Part shown: positions 30,710 to 42,414 of the stretch, piece by piece
Numbering within the stretch: position 1 is the first letter of the stretch
How the letters are laid out: every line of letters begins with the position of its first letter
Assembly (NCBI GenBank): GCA_015680685.1
Contig: MNCI01029622.1
Span: forward strand, 1,222,554 to 1,276,410
Source of the DNA: Gnetum montanum
Taxonomy: Eukaryota; Streptophyta; Gnetopsida; Gnetales; Gnetaceae
Length of the DNA: 53,857 bases
Direction of reading: 5' to 3'
The notes under the pieces: generated by a model
Told to the model about the DNA's origin: nothing
The model's input: only the letters and a program-made list of their open reading frames with translations
Database searches by the model: none
Program-made: the position numbers and the translations under genes

Positions 30710-33223
30710 AGGTCGTCAGAGAATGGAGGTGGGTTGTGTGTCAGGGTGTTTTGGCACCCCGATCATAAAGGGAATGGGTTAATTTTCAGATGGTGTGGTT
30801 ATTTCTGCAACAGAAGGATGTAGGGGGATGACGAATGGTTTTTGTGATGCGGGAGGTGTGCATACGATGAAAGGCATTTGAGGGGATGTTCGTGTAGGTG
30901 TGTTTTCTAAAGGCATTTAAATTACAAAAGTTTTTCATAGGACATCCTATCTATTCTTCACATGGATAGTATTAATCACACATGGTGCATCATTGGTATT
31001 GAGAGGATCCTTGTAGACACCCATGGGTTGGTTTTGGGGTCTTACTAGGTTTGCCTTATCAAATACTACTTCACCCCTGTCAATCATGCATTGTATATCA
31101 TGTTTCAAGGTGAAACAATAATCAGTCCCATGACCACACCGTTGGTGATATTCACAAAACCTATCCAATCTAAAGCCTCTTGGAATGGGGGGTTCATTAG
31201 CTATTGCTAAGGCTGGGTTCTTGGCCAACTCACAGAATCGATCATGTTTTTGAGAAGCTACAGGAGACATTTGTTTATGTTTGATTACCCCAGCCTTTAG
31301 AAGTTAATCAAGCAATTGTGAAGGATTCATAGGAAAGGGTGTGTATTGAGTGGGGTCTTTTGTTTCGAATGTATGGGCATGAGCCATGTTGGTGTTTCTA
31401 TTTGATGAAGATTCAGGTGTAGGTATCAGTGTGTTTCTTTGATGGCTATTTGGGGTGGTGGTTTTTTTTCCCTTTTGTCGTGGATGGTTAGGTTGGGCTG
31501 TCTCTGCCACCACTACTACCATTGTTTTGGATTTATCTTTCCTCATATGTTGGCTCTTAAAGGTCGAGTAGGTTGGGTCATTGCTTGTTTGTGTTGCCTC
31601 TTCTATATCATTAATTTGCACAAATGCCTGGCTCAAGATATGAGCTTTCAAATAATAAAGTTTATATTTAATAAAGTCATTCAAGGCTTCCTTAAGGATG
31701 GTAAGTAGATATGTTTCAGGAATGGGCTCATGAATTTCATTCAAGGCTACGCTCCACCTCTAGATAAATTTCTATGCTAGCTCTAATGGTGCTTGTTTAA
31801 TCTGAATCAAGCTATCCAACGTGGCTTCAGGCTTTAGATTGTACTTGAAATGGGTGACAAAATGGTGCAACAAGTCTAGAGAAGATATGGATCTACGGGG
31901 TAAAGCTCGGTACCAGTCTAAGTATTTTCCTATTAAGGACATAGCAAACACATGCAGAATTACATGAGGCCATTCCTGAAGCAATAGGCATTTTGTTTGA
32001 AATGTTACTAGGTGAGCGTTTGGATCTCCCTCTCCATTGTACTTAGTTAGTTGGGGTAATGAGACTCCTTTTGGCAAGGTTAATGGGTAACTGAGGGGTC
32101 AATTGGATCATCTTTGTAGAATTCTAGTACCTTGACTTCCTCAGTGTTTACATTTTTGAGGCATTTTAATTATTCTGCTAATGAGTGCATCATTTTTTTA
32201 GTGTCTTCCCACTCTTGGGTGGTAGGCAAACTGACAGGTTAGATGGATTGTGGTTGATAATAATTTGATTATTGCATTATTTGTGGAAAGAGAGATTGCT
32301 AGACTATCATTTGTTGTAGTGGAACAACATTCAGGGCTGAGACCACAAGGTTTGGTACACTGTAGTGAGTAGACAGGTTTTGTTGAATAGCTGGTGGAAC
32401 CCACTGCCTAGCCATGGGTTATGCAGTGACACATTGAACGTGTTGGGTTGAAGTAATCAATGGTGCTTCGTGGATTCACACTTGAGGTATGTAATGTGCG
32501 GATGTGGAAGCTGGTATAACCAATGGCATCCCAATCACTTGAGGTCGAAAGTTCAATCTTGCATTTTAGTTTGGGGAAGAGGTTATTGGGATTGTATTTG
32601 TGGAGGTATGATGGAAGTGGATGCATCTAATTGAATGTTGAGCCTAGAGAATATGGGAATGGAGGTGGGTAGTTCCTATAGAGAAGTTGGTGGTTGAACT
32701 TTTGTGGATAAAGGTTGAAGTATGGTCTCTTCCAGGAAACATTGGAACAATGAGTTTCTATGGGCATGGGAACTGATGGTATGGTACAAATCCCCATGTT
32801 TAGATTGGGCTGCAAAGTCATCTTCCTCATCTCCACTCTAAGGCTTGGTTGGAGGTGTTTGTAAGGCTTGACTCCTTGCCATGAGAAGCTGGTATATGAG
32901 TTTATGATGGTGTTCAGAAAGAGGAATTATATCAAATGATGAAGGGATAAACTCATGATCTCCTTTGTAAATAAGTTCATAATCTCGCTTTGTTTCCCTC
33001 TCTGTATGCTTGGATCTTGACACAGATGAAGTTATACTGTTCGGGTGTAAGAGTTGCATATGTAGGGTCTTTGCCCTGTAGCCTAAGGTGATTGGCACCT
33101 AGGGCCTTGGGGGTTTATCTGTTCAATAATAGTTATGGATTCCATAGCAATCATAGGGTTCAAGGTTTTAGCCCCAAAGTCAGAAATCAGCAATGTCACT
33201 AGGTTAATCTGGGAGGATTCCAT
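30710..33223 (-). pseudogene. C gag
   Basis: Start at 33223 (MESSQINLVTLL), matching G's MESSQ. The N-terminal block (EQYNFICVKIQ near 33040, then YKGDHEFIPSSFDIIP) is out of frame with the rest, so a frameshift lies between about 33040 and 32840. Capsid: LTKYNGEGDPNAHLVTF and LDWYRALPRRSISSLDLL (32040-31850). NELHEP-like NEIHEPIPETYLL is at 31744. The metal-like motif FCEYHQRCGHGTDYC lies near 31160. Several in-frame stops. Confidence 0.85.
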
Positions 33224-33653
33224 AGTGAGTGCAAGTAAACTAGGCTGGATGAGTTGAGCATGAGAAATTGGCAACATGAACTAATAGTGAGACTAATAGT
33301 GTGAGTAGCTGCAACATGAGTTAACTACAGTGTGAGCTAACAGACAACAGAGCTAGCATGAGTAGGTTAGGTTGATAGCGTAAAGTATCAAGGGATGGAG
33401 TGAGTAAGTCAAGCTAAACTTGCGTAAGATAGCTTGACATGCTAGGCAAGTGGTGGGAGAAGTTCAATGTGAATGGTCAGTGGTGGTGGTGGAACGTTAC
33501 TTGGTAGACTATCAACGAAATGAAACAACTTGTTTAACCAGCGTGTGTACACTATTTTGGTTTTTGATGGTGGAGTTGTAGAGTTTAAACTGCTCGCCAT
33601 GAGAGTTTCATAGGTTTGTAGTTTCGATTAACATAAGAATTTTTGCAGGAGGC
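33224..33653 (-). other. C 5' leader with catgagt/gtgagct words
   Basis: No gene. Between 33250 and 33430 the words catgagt, gtgagta and gtgagct recur, the counterpart of B's agcgtaaa leader with CG replaced by CA or TG. Confidence 0.45.
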
Positions 33654-33669
33654 GCTCCTTCTAGTGCCA
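33654..33669 (-). promoter_or_regulatory. Primer-binding site of C
   Basis: TGGCACTAGAAGGAGC on the minus strand. Compared with B's TGGCGCTAGAAGGAGG there is a CG-to-CA change, fitting methylation decay. Confidence 0.65.
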
Positions 33670-33675
33670 ATATAC

Positions 33676-36073
33676 TATACTGACCTAAATTGTTAATGTA
33701 ATGCTGAAAGGAAAAACAAACACCGAAAGATCATCGGGCAAACAGAGTTGACCCTACCTTCACCCAAGGGCAAGCTAGAAAAGAAACGAAGGTAGAGTGC
33801 CTTGGATGGTCTGCACGTAAATCAACCAAAGAGTTCCCCAAGCATAAACTATAGATTGCATTGGGATTATTGTAACTAATGTTTGAAATGTAAATAGTGG
33901 CATACAAAATGCAAACAGATTGTATGTAGACTAGTATTGCAAACAAACGTAATGTAAAATAGAGTAAATAAAATAATGGCTGGCAAAATGAACAGTATTG
34001 TATTGCTTAGAAAAGATGTGCATCGGTCAAAGCATACTACATGTGTGGATGGTAGGTCAAGCACCAAGCCTCGGGATGATGTGATGTGTTTCAGAAGTGC
34101 TTGGATGCTAGGAGTCAAGTGTGCCCTAGCACCGAAGGATTGCTAGTCTGAGTTTCTTAAGCCATCCACCTTTAAAATTGCCAACCCTGTTTATGTGAAT
34201 GGATAGGGTATTTATAGGGTTTGGTGGGGCTTGGGTGTATAATTTATGGATGGAATCAATGATTGAGAGATGAGAGGAAAACGGATCGTGTGACATGTGT
34301 TCGATGGACAACTGTATGTGAGTTGGACATGCACGGGCAAGCTACGTTCTCAACCAGGTGCATTGTATCTTACATAGTGTGATAACTTAAGCTAGCTTAC
34401 ACTCATGGAAGCACATACAATTCGGAGTGTAAGAGCTTGAAAAATGACAAATGATGAAAATTTACAATGAAATGACAATGTGCAACAAGAGAAATTGACT
34501 ATGGCTTGCTTGAAACTTCTAGATCTCTGGATTGACTGCTGCAGGATGTTGATTTGAGTGTCTTTGTGGCTATTTGAGGAATCTCTATTTAATCAGGACT
34601 TCCAGCATGAGTTGATTTTGTCTTGGCATGTCCTCAGCATGCTCATTCTATACTCACTCTACACTCAAGTTGTACTCATGTTGCCAGCGTGACCTCAGCG
34701 TGAGTGAGCCAAAATGACGTATTTTCCACCAAATTTTGATTTTGAATATTGTTTCTTGAGTGCAACTGTCATCTAACTATATGTGGTTGACCTTAAGAGT
34801 GATCTAAAATTGAAAGTGACTTGTTTTAAGCCACTTTTGGTAGCTCATGTTGGACTCATGCTACCAGTGTGAGTGTAGCATGACCACAGTATGAGCGCAG
34901 TGTGACCACTGTGTGTGCTGCAAGATCTTGCAATTTTGGACCTTAAATATGGCATTCTGGACGCTGAAATCTGAAGTTGTTAATAATGAGCCCTAAGGAT
35001 GACTTGAACCTTGGAAATCAGATTATTTTGATTCATTTTTGGGCTCTGAAAGTTGATCACACTGCACTCATGTTGGCAGTGTGCCCTCAACATGAGTGAC
35101 AGTGTGAGTGTAAAAATGTGAACAATTTGTCTCCAAATTTGAATTCTCGAATGCTGAAGCTTGGAGTGGTCATTAGTGGATGGCTTACACCCTGGAAATC
35201 AGATCATTCTAACTTAGTTTTGGGGCTTTTAGAGTTGGTCATGTTGTACTCATGCTACCAGCATGACCTCAGTGTGACCATAGCATGAGTGAGAAATTTT
35301 TCACTTTTTGACTTGAAATTTGAATCCATGAACACTAAAACTTTGAACTAGGCACAACAATGACCATTGAGAATTCCTTGCACCCTTAGACTGAGCCATA
35401 TTTGACTTGATTCTAATGCTATTTAGAGTTTCTTACATTGAGGGCAAGCTAGCTTGACAAGAGTTCCATGTCTTAGTCAAATTTTGCCTCCCGAATGCTT
35501 GAAAGGGATTGAGTAGTTCTCATTTCAAAGAGTTAGGCTGAAATTAGTGGTTTTTCACTAAGGACTTGAAGTTGAACAAGGAAACTGACTTTGAAGGCCT
35601 GAGTGCTTGCCGAGTGCAATTGGAATCACTAGGTAAGCTTGGCCTTTCTATTTTTCCTTTGCTATGTTGTGCTATGCTGTGTAGTATAGCATAGCATAGC
35701 AATTTGTTCTGCAATAGTTTGGTTGCCTGAGAAACTGTCTTCTGAGGCTTGCTATGCTACATAGAGTAGTGTAGTATAGAAAACTTCTTCACTAGAAAAC
35801 TTGCCGAACTATTTAGTGCATCTTGAGCACTGCTGACAACTCCAAGTGTGGTTTCTAAGTAAACTATCAGTTGAGTGAAACACCCAAGTGGCTAGGCTGG
35901 AGAGCCCATCAGGCCTATCAGCTTTAGAGGTAGAAAACTTTCTAAACTAAACAGTCTAAACTCAGTGTATTCATTTCCTGCCAAACTTTCATGAGGCTAC
36001 ACTTGTGGAAATGTTTGCCTCATTTCCAAGACCCTGGTGAAGCAAGAGTACCTTGAAATTTTAGGGTGTTTCA
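33676..36073 (-). repeat. 5' LTR of C (2398 bp)
   Basis: The left end TATACTGACC aligns with B's TGTACTGCC (the TG has become TA); the right end is GGGTGTTTCA. The left 200 bases share the ccctacctt...gagtgccttgg.tggtc block with B's LTR. The TATA box is CCTATAAATACC (minus strand, 34207-34218). The middle (34600-35310) is full of catgagt/cagtgtgag words. The right 500 bases, including 35780-35880, are the reverse complement of E1's LTR start region, so C and E1 share U3 ends. Confidence 0.75.
34207..34218 (-). promoter_or_regulatory. TATA box of C LTR
   Basis: CCTATAAATACC on the minus strand, the same box as in E1 and D LTRs and unlike the TATAAAACCCC of B and G. Confidence 0.55.
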
Positions 36074-36189
36074 CCCAGGAGGCGTGGGTAGGCAATTGAA
36101 GATCTAAAGTATGCTCACTCACTTGTTCACTAGATCACATGTGATGGATTAGAGATATTGCCTTGCGAACCCAGTTTTAGGTCTTGGTA

Positions 36190-36510
36190 GACCATTGGTT
36201 GTGCTAGTTTAGGGTCCCAAAAGATTCTAATGTGCTAGTTTAAGGTCCTAGAATACCACTATGCTAGTTTAATGTTGTAGTAGATGGGGGATGGCTAGTT
36301 TAAGGTCATAGCAAACTATGCTGTCGGTGCCAGTTTCACATCATGGCCCAAGGATATGTTGTGCTAGTTTAGCATCATGGTGGATGATCTGTGCTAGTTT
36401 TACATCATAGCGGGTGATCTCTGCCAGTTTTACATCATAGAGGATGATCTATGCTAGTTTTACATCATATCAAATGATCTATGCCAGTTTTACGTCATAG
36501 AGGATGATCT
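36190..36510 (-). repeat. Stem-loop array of F, including five exact 30-bp tandem units
   Basis: The last five units are exactly 30 bases each (36361-36390, 36391-36420, 36421-36450, 36451-36480, 36481-36510), of the form rtgcyagtttta.atcatag.ggatgatct. The stem is CATC/GATG or ATCA/TGAT. Earlier units at 36200-36350 are irregular. It lies just after the integrase end, as in B. Confidence 0.88.
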
Positions 36511-36549
36511 CTATTTACCTTGCTTTATTATTGGTGTGATACTGCATGT

Positions 36550-38000
36550 TAGGCATAATACGATTTCAGGTATAGGTGGTTGATAGGATTAGTGAACTCA
36601 TTACCATCTAAGTCAGCTACCTTGAATGCCCCATTTTCATGTGCTTTCATGACCAAGAAAGGCCCTTCCTAGTTATCCAAGAATCTTTTCACGGGCTCAC
36701 AAACAGCCTTGAGAACTAGATCCCCTTTTTTGATTGGGTGTTGGTGTAGATTGCAATGATGTTTTTTCCATTTCTTATCTTGATACCACTCAATACAACT
36801 AAGCATTTGGATGCGTTCTTCTTGTGTAGAGTCAAGATCAATGATGCTTGACTCATTGTTTTGAGCCTCATCCATAAAGTTTGAGAGGATCATTAGGAGT
36901 GACAAGACCTACAATTCAAGGGGTAACACCACTTTAGATTCATATATAAGACTATATCGGATGTTACCTGTGGCAGTTATGCACATTGTGCAATAGGCCC
37001 AAAACATGTAGATGAGTTGCTCATGTAATAATGGCTTGCTACTGCTGAGCATTTTCTTTAGAAGGTTGACAATGGCTTTATTAGTGACTTTCATTTGACT
37101 ATTTTCTTGAGGATAGTACAAGATGAGAAAGAGTGTTTAATACTGAGATTTTCACAAAAGGCTCTAGTCTCTGGGCTACTAAATTGGGGCTCGTTGTCTA
37201 TAACGATAGTCATAGGAAGGCCGAATTGAGTCACTATATTGTCCAAAATGAATTTGAAAATTTGTTGAGATGTAGTCTTCCTAAGGGGAATAGCTTCTAC
37301 CCACTTGGTGAAGTACTCAGTTGCAGTAATAATGAAACTATGCCCTGTACAAGACTTGGGCATTGTGGGCCCTATGATGTCTAGTCCCCAACATTGAAAA
37401 GGCCACATGATTTGTGTGGTATGAAACTTAGTAGGTGATACATGTATTAAATTCCCATGACATTGACATATATCACATATCCTAACTTCAGAGAGGCAAT
37501 CACACTCCATATAGGGCCAGTAGTAGCCTAGACACATAATTTTTGCTGCCATAGCTTTGGGAGCTATGTGGCCTCCACACAGTCCCTCGTGGACTTGATC
37601 AATGATTCTTTGGGCTTCTTGACCACTTATGCAAGTTAACAATATCTCATCATAAGATCTACAGCATAAAGCACCATCACCCACAAGGATATATTATCGT
37701 GCTCATTTTTGTACTACATCTTTTTGGGTAGATGTTAAGCCTTGTGGAGGCTCACCATGTTGGAGGTATGTTTTGACATTGTCATACCATTCTTGAGTGT
37801 GGGCAGCACTTACAGACATGATGTTTGGTGTGTAAGCAATAGGTTTAGTGCATTCCACTATTAAAGTAGGTAAGGTAGCAAACATGTGTGGTGGCATGCT
37901 TAAGGCTAACGTGGCTAATGCATCGAGTATAGTGTTTTCATTATGGGGGATGTATTGAATGTCTAAGATTGCAAATTATTTTAGTAAGTATTTGGCTAGA
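36550..38000 (-). pseudogene. F integrase
   Basis: Zinc-binding VHEGLCGGH and CDICQCH (37600-37470); core WGLDIIGP (near 37385), VIDNEPQFSS (near 37190, aspartate present, GxxF glycine changed to glutamate), then a frame change before SQMKVTNK. C-terminal part to NHLYL at about 36570; the GP(Y/F) area near 36670 has a stop. Catalytic D and D remain, but the third block is eroded (glutamate replaced in QMKVTN). Not functional. Confidence 0.82.
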
Positions 38001-38416
38001 TCACAATAAGGTTGTAAGTGTTGTACTTTATAGGTGTAGACCTTTGTGACTTGGTTAATGACTAGTTGTGAATCACCTCGAATTGCTAAATTTTGGATCC
38101 CTGACTCTTAGGCTGCTAAAATGTCCCTAAGGAGACCCTCATATTTTCCTACATTATTTATGTAAAGAAACGTATGCGAAAGGTCTAATCTCCCTGGAAG
38201 AAAATGTGAGAATAGTAGCAGCACTACCACCTTGTATGGTTGAGGCACTATCAAAGTGTAGAATGGCTTCAAAGTCTACAAGTACTGGGCTTATGCTACT
38301 AACATGATCATCTAGAAATTCGAGTTCTATTGTTGCATGGTCATTGGTGGGTGAAGCCATAAGTTGCATGGCTATCACTTAACCCTTTGTAGATGACTGC
38401 GCTATGTAGTGTAGGT
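38001..38416 (-). pseudogene. F archaeal-type second RNase H, cut by D
   Basis: The frame from 38378 gives HFDSASTIQGGSAATI (the FDGAS block) and SSREIRPFAY. Further motifs, NNVGKYEGLL-like and GDSQLVINQVT, follow towards 38050 in shifted frames. Element D interrupts just upstream of it at 38416/38417, with the left target copy TAGGT at 38412-38416. Confidence 0.72.
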
Positions 38417-40036
38417 TGAAACACCATAGAAATCGCGAATCGGCCTAAGGCAGAGATGCACAATTTGGGCGAAATTTCACGGCAAAAATTCCAGAAGGTA
38501 GGACGAGGCAAAGTGAGGCGAAACGACGCCCAACATCAAGTCTCCAAGTTCCTTACAAGATTTCAAATTTCACTATGTTTTCTGTCTTTACACTACATTA
38601 CGCAACATAGCGTAATGATACATAGTGTAATTCTGTTTAACATAGTCTGACATCAAAAGGTAACTTACTTCAGCAGATTTGATGAAACTTAAGGCCTAAG
38701 CAGCGTAATATGCGACTTCTCGCATATCCTGCTAAGTCTTTTATCCAAGGTTGGATTTACGCTCTGTTATGCAAGGTAGCGTAATGAGCTTCAAAAGGGT
38801 CAAACGAAAAGTCCAATGAAAGTGCGACAGATCGGCTCCTTTCTTTTTGCAGATTGACACTTTTACGCTAGTTACGCTACGCAGTGTACACCAGCATAAT
38901 TTATCATCGAGTTGATCATTTTTTATGCTTCACTACGCTTTGCTACGTAAATGAGCGTACAATAGCTTGACTTATTATTTCCATGCTTTGTTACGCTCCG
39001 CCACGCAACGCAGCGTAAAAAAATGTAATGCAGCATAAAGGCGACTAAAGCGGTTACGCATTTGCTATCCAAACGCGCAATACACTGATGAGCGTATTAT
39101 GCGTAATCGTGAAGCAACTTCGACAAAAATGCAGGTAGCGTATGTTACAATTTGACGTGACATAGCCAGTTCATCAAGTCAGCAATATGCGGAAAGCTCG
39201 GAACACATGTCATCAAGGTCGTGCCTTTTCTACATGCTATCACAACTTATAAATACTCCAGTTTGTGGAGAAAGGTGGGAGCAACAGAACTTTCCAGCTT
39301 TTTGTGGCAGAGCAGCATTTTAGCATCTTCAGCTTTTGATAGTTATCATCTTTGAATAGAAGCAAGAGACATTCTTTGAGCATTGGCAGCGGGGAAAGAT
39401 CATACCTTTTGGCAAAAATACAGTTCTCCCATTGCTGATCCTGGGCAGTTTTGAGTAGAGGCTATCCCAAAGCAAAGAAGATAAGCAGAGATCGAGAGAT
39501 CATCTGGAGAGGTTGGCAAGATCTATTGATCAGATATAGTTGGTTGATAGGCATCCGAGCTTGACCTTCCTTGCACTTCGTCTTTGGCTCACGAGGTAGA
39601 CTAAGCTTCATTCTGTACTCCTTGTTGAATAGTTTCCCTTTCTTATTATTTTGTGTATGTTTCACACAAGATAATCAGAGTCTTTCCATTGTAACTTTTT
39701 GTACAAAATACTCAATTTTTCAAATCAAAATACAGATCTTAAAATCATGCATTTCGCTTAAATTCGATCCCTTTTGTCGCGTCCACATTGTCATTGTTGC
39801 GATTTATTTACATCATTTTCCTCTCCTTTCCGCGATTCATCGAATTAGATCGTCCCACAAAACGCTCATAATCTTCGTTGATTTACTAATTTAGTAAGTC
39901 CCTGTCTAATCGACAAGACCATCCAGGGCACCGCGGATTTGTTTTCTCCAGCACAGCCCTCGCACGAATCTGTTGTTAAGACTGTGTACACGGATCTTGT
40001 TTGGTATTCCAGCTACCGACATTTTCTGTTATTACA
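38417..40036 (+). repeat. 5' LTR of D (1620 bp)
   Basis: TGAAACACCATAG to GTTATTACA, followed by the primer-binding site. It aligns with E1's LTR in the 3' third. U3 (38580-39130) has scattered gcgtaa, ttacgct and acgctacgc words. TATA box at 39248-39256. Its CpG-rich words contrast with E1's cata/tatg versions. Confidence 0.88.
39248..39256 (+). promoter_or_regulatory. TATA box of D 5' LTR
   Basis: TATAAATAC followed by TCC, about 830 bases into the LTR, at the place of E1's box at 8351. Confidence 0.6.
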
Positions 40037-40040
40037 ATTT

Positions 40041-40059
40041 TCTAGCACTAGAAGGAGGG
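40041..40059 (+). promoter_or_regulatory. Primer-binding site of D
   Basis: TCTAGCACTAGAAGGAGGG, four bases after the LTR. It corresponds to B's TGGCGCTAGAAGGAGGG with changes in the TGGCGC part, so priming would be impaired now. Confidence 0.65.
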
Positions 40060-40289
40060 CGTGAACCTCCGATTCATATTTTTATGGGTAGCCCTGTCAG
40101 TGATCTATACCCACGTTACCAAAAACGTGAACGTAATACCTCTAGGGAAGTTTACGAAACATCGTGAGGTGTAGATCGGTCGCAGTAACAATTCCTTTGG
40201 AATCCTACAGGGTAGAAGGCCTAATAGCAATCTTCTTTGTTCCTTGCCTTTTAGATCCAGTCACTTGTCACCATTAACCTACTTGATCA
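40060..40289 (+). other. D 5' leader
   Basis: Short untranslated stretch between primer-binding site and gag ATG. Unlike B, C and G it lacks dense word repeats. Nothing else recognised. Confidence 0.4.
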
Positions 40290-42414
40290 ATGGATTCCGC
40301 ACATACAACTACAGCTGCCATGATTACCATTGACTCGGGTGACACATCTGTGAACCCTATCACCGTCACCAGACCAGCCTCTGGTGTTGTAGGACCTCAA
40401 GGGCCATTGTGTCGTTCGTTGAGGTTACGGGGAAAGATCTTGTTTTCACCATCGTGACACCTGAGGAATATAACTTCATCTGCATCAAGATCTAGGCAAA
40501 GCTTGCTCTCAGCCAAGCCGAGATCGGAGCAAAGAGAAATTTTGAGATGATCCACCAAGGGGGTTAGGATTTTACCCCAACAGCCTATGACATCATTCCT
40601 TTAACAGAACATTATCATGAAATTATAGCGCAGTTGGTCATGGCTAAAAGCCAAGCTACACGGGCTATGCTGGAGCCCCAAAATGGGGAGGAAGAGGATG
40701 ATGAATTTGCAACCTAGTCTAAACATTCATATCACACTCTTAGTCCTCATACCTACATAAATACTTTATTCCCTCTCAACGGAGAAGCTGCCCCTCTTAA
40801 TACCACCATGACCACACAAACCCACATTCCCGTTGTCCCGGAAGCCACTACGCAGCCATCTGGGCTACAAGTGCAAATACCCCAGAATAACATGTGGGCG
40901 GTCTCATCACCACGCATGCTCAGCATTCCGTCGGTGGTTCCAGCATCCACCACACCCCATTTCATCCCTCAGATCCAACCCCATCCCACATCTACAACTC
41001 GCCCGATGCAGACTTTATCGCTACCGCCCCCTAGAACCGAACAAATTACCGCCATCATGCAGCCACAGATACCCATCCAATAGCCTGCAGCAAGTCAGTG
41101 GACCATCCCCACGGCATAATATAACTAGTCTGCGGTATATGGTGTGCAACCCTCACTTGCACTTGCAATGCATATTCCGCAGACAATCCCACAATATCCT
41201 TACCCTTATACCATGCAGCCAGCGGCGGCTAATCTCTCTTCCCAAATCGGTGGATGGTGGTCTTCACAGGCACCCCTGCCTGCAGGGATCCTTGCCGCAC
41301 CATCTACCGGCCAAACCATCCCTTCATTTCCACTCCTCGACACCACTCTCCCAGTTCAACCTCCTATGCCTTCTGCACAAACATCTTCATCGACAGGCTT
41401 GGATCAGGCTTTCTTGCTTATCCAAACCCTCACCGAGGAGGTTAGACGCCTCAAGGCCGCTGGTTCAAACACAATACAGATCATGGACTTCTATCAAGAT
41501 GATCCTATTAGTCCAGCAGTCCCCATGTTGTCGTTGCCCCCAGGGATGTCCTTACCTCATTTTACCAAGTATAATGGGGAGGGAGATCCTAATGCTTACT
41601 TGGTTACCTTTAGATCCGAATCCTTGTTTCTACAACAGTGGCCTCATACGATTATCCACGTCTTTGCTATGTCTTTAACAGGGAAAGCTTTGGATTGGTA
41701 TCGAGCCCTCCCTCGCTCTTCCATCTCAACCTTGGAAGAACTTCTGACACAATTCATGACTCGCTTTAAATACAACTTAAAGCCAGAAGTCACGTTGGAT
41801 CAACTCATGGGAGTGAAACAAGACCTGCTCAAACCAGTCCAAAAGTTCATACAACGCTAGAGTGCTACTTTGAATGAAATCCGTGAGCCAATCGTGGAGC
41901 CACACTTACTGGCCATCTTCAAAGGAGCAGTAAATGACTTTATCAAGTCTAAGCTGTATTACCTTTCCCCTAACTCCTTACATCAGACCTTCGCTCAAAC
42001 TAAAAGCATCCAAGATGCTGCGGAGGCCAGCAAAGACCCGACATATGTCGCCTATAAAAACGCTCACAATAAGGGCAATGACAAATGAAAAGCGACGACA
42101 ACGACAGTAGCTGTGTTGGCTGAGGGCACAAAGAACAAGAACAAGAAGGCACCTACAGCACCTCCTGAGACCACGGCCAGTGCAGGTAGCACCAGCCAAG
42201 ATACAACTGCCCCTGAAAAGCCCCCCAGCCAAAACCAAACTTTGAGCGTAAGGATCGCTCAAAGTATACAGCCCTGCCTGTAAAACACTCAGAACTGTTG
42301 AAACAATTGTTAGGGGTAGGATAAATTCAGCCTAAGAAGGTATCCAAAGAAGCTCTGAAGCGTCACAGACGTCATTGTGAACTGCTGAAGAATCCTTCTT
42401 TAGCATTACCTGAC
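40290..42414 (+). pseudogene. D gag, first part (interrupted by G)
   Basis: Start MDSAHTTTAAMITIDSGD at 40290. The N-terminal block EEYNFICIKI (near 40470), then DFTPTAYDIIPLTEHYHEII (near 40570), a proline/glutamine-rich linker (40740-41380), the coiled LTEEVRRLKA (near 41435) and the capsid domain FTKYNGEGDPNAYLVTFR...GKALDWYRALPRSSISTLEELL (41560-41750). A stop at 41860 (QR*SATLNE, likely CGG or TGG originally) and another at 42088. A frameshift lies near 42235, after which NFERKDRSKYTALP continues. It ends inside NPSLALPD at G. Confidence 0.88.

Larger units (their letters stand above)
8991..36073 (-). mobile_element. Element C: old Tat-type retrotransposon, host of B and E1
   Basis: Read on the minus strand: 5' LTR (36073-33676), primer-binding site, leader, gag, protease (to 29480), stem-loop array (29470-29220), antisense gene (28860 down to 10953, split by B), and a spacer with stem-loops (9185-9135). 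C's RT-integrase and 3' LTR are not visible and should lie left of E1, outside the window. On the right C abuts the post-integrase array of F, so it appears inserted in F. The 5 bases after the LTR are CCCAG; the partner copy is out of view. Confidence 0.75.
36074..38416 (-). mobile_element. Element F: oldest visible Tat-type element, 3' part of pol
   Basis: Minus-strand fragment with a post-integrase stem-loop array (36190-36510), integrase (about 36550-38000) and the second RNase H (38000-38400). It is cut on the left by C and on the right by D at the linker between the two RNase H domains (DLHYIAQSS against DLYYVAQSS in B). Its RT, gag and LTRs are outside the window or beyond D. Low CpG and frame changes suggest it is old. 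Confidence 0.8.

Noticed and set aside
36361-36510. CRISPR-like regular array
   Set aside because: Units are contiguous imperfect 30-mers without unique spacers, and the setting is a plant retroelement.
41254-41445. Alternative frame within D gag
   Set aside because: Overlaps the well-supported gag capsid frame.
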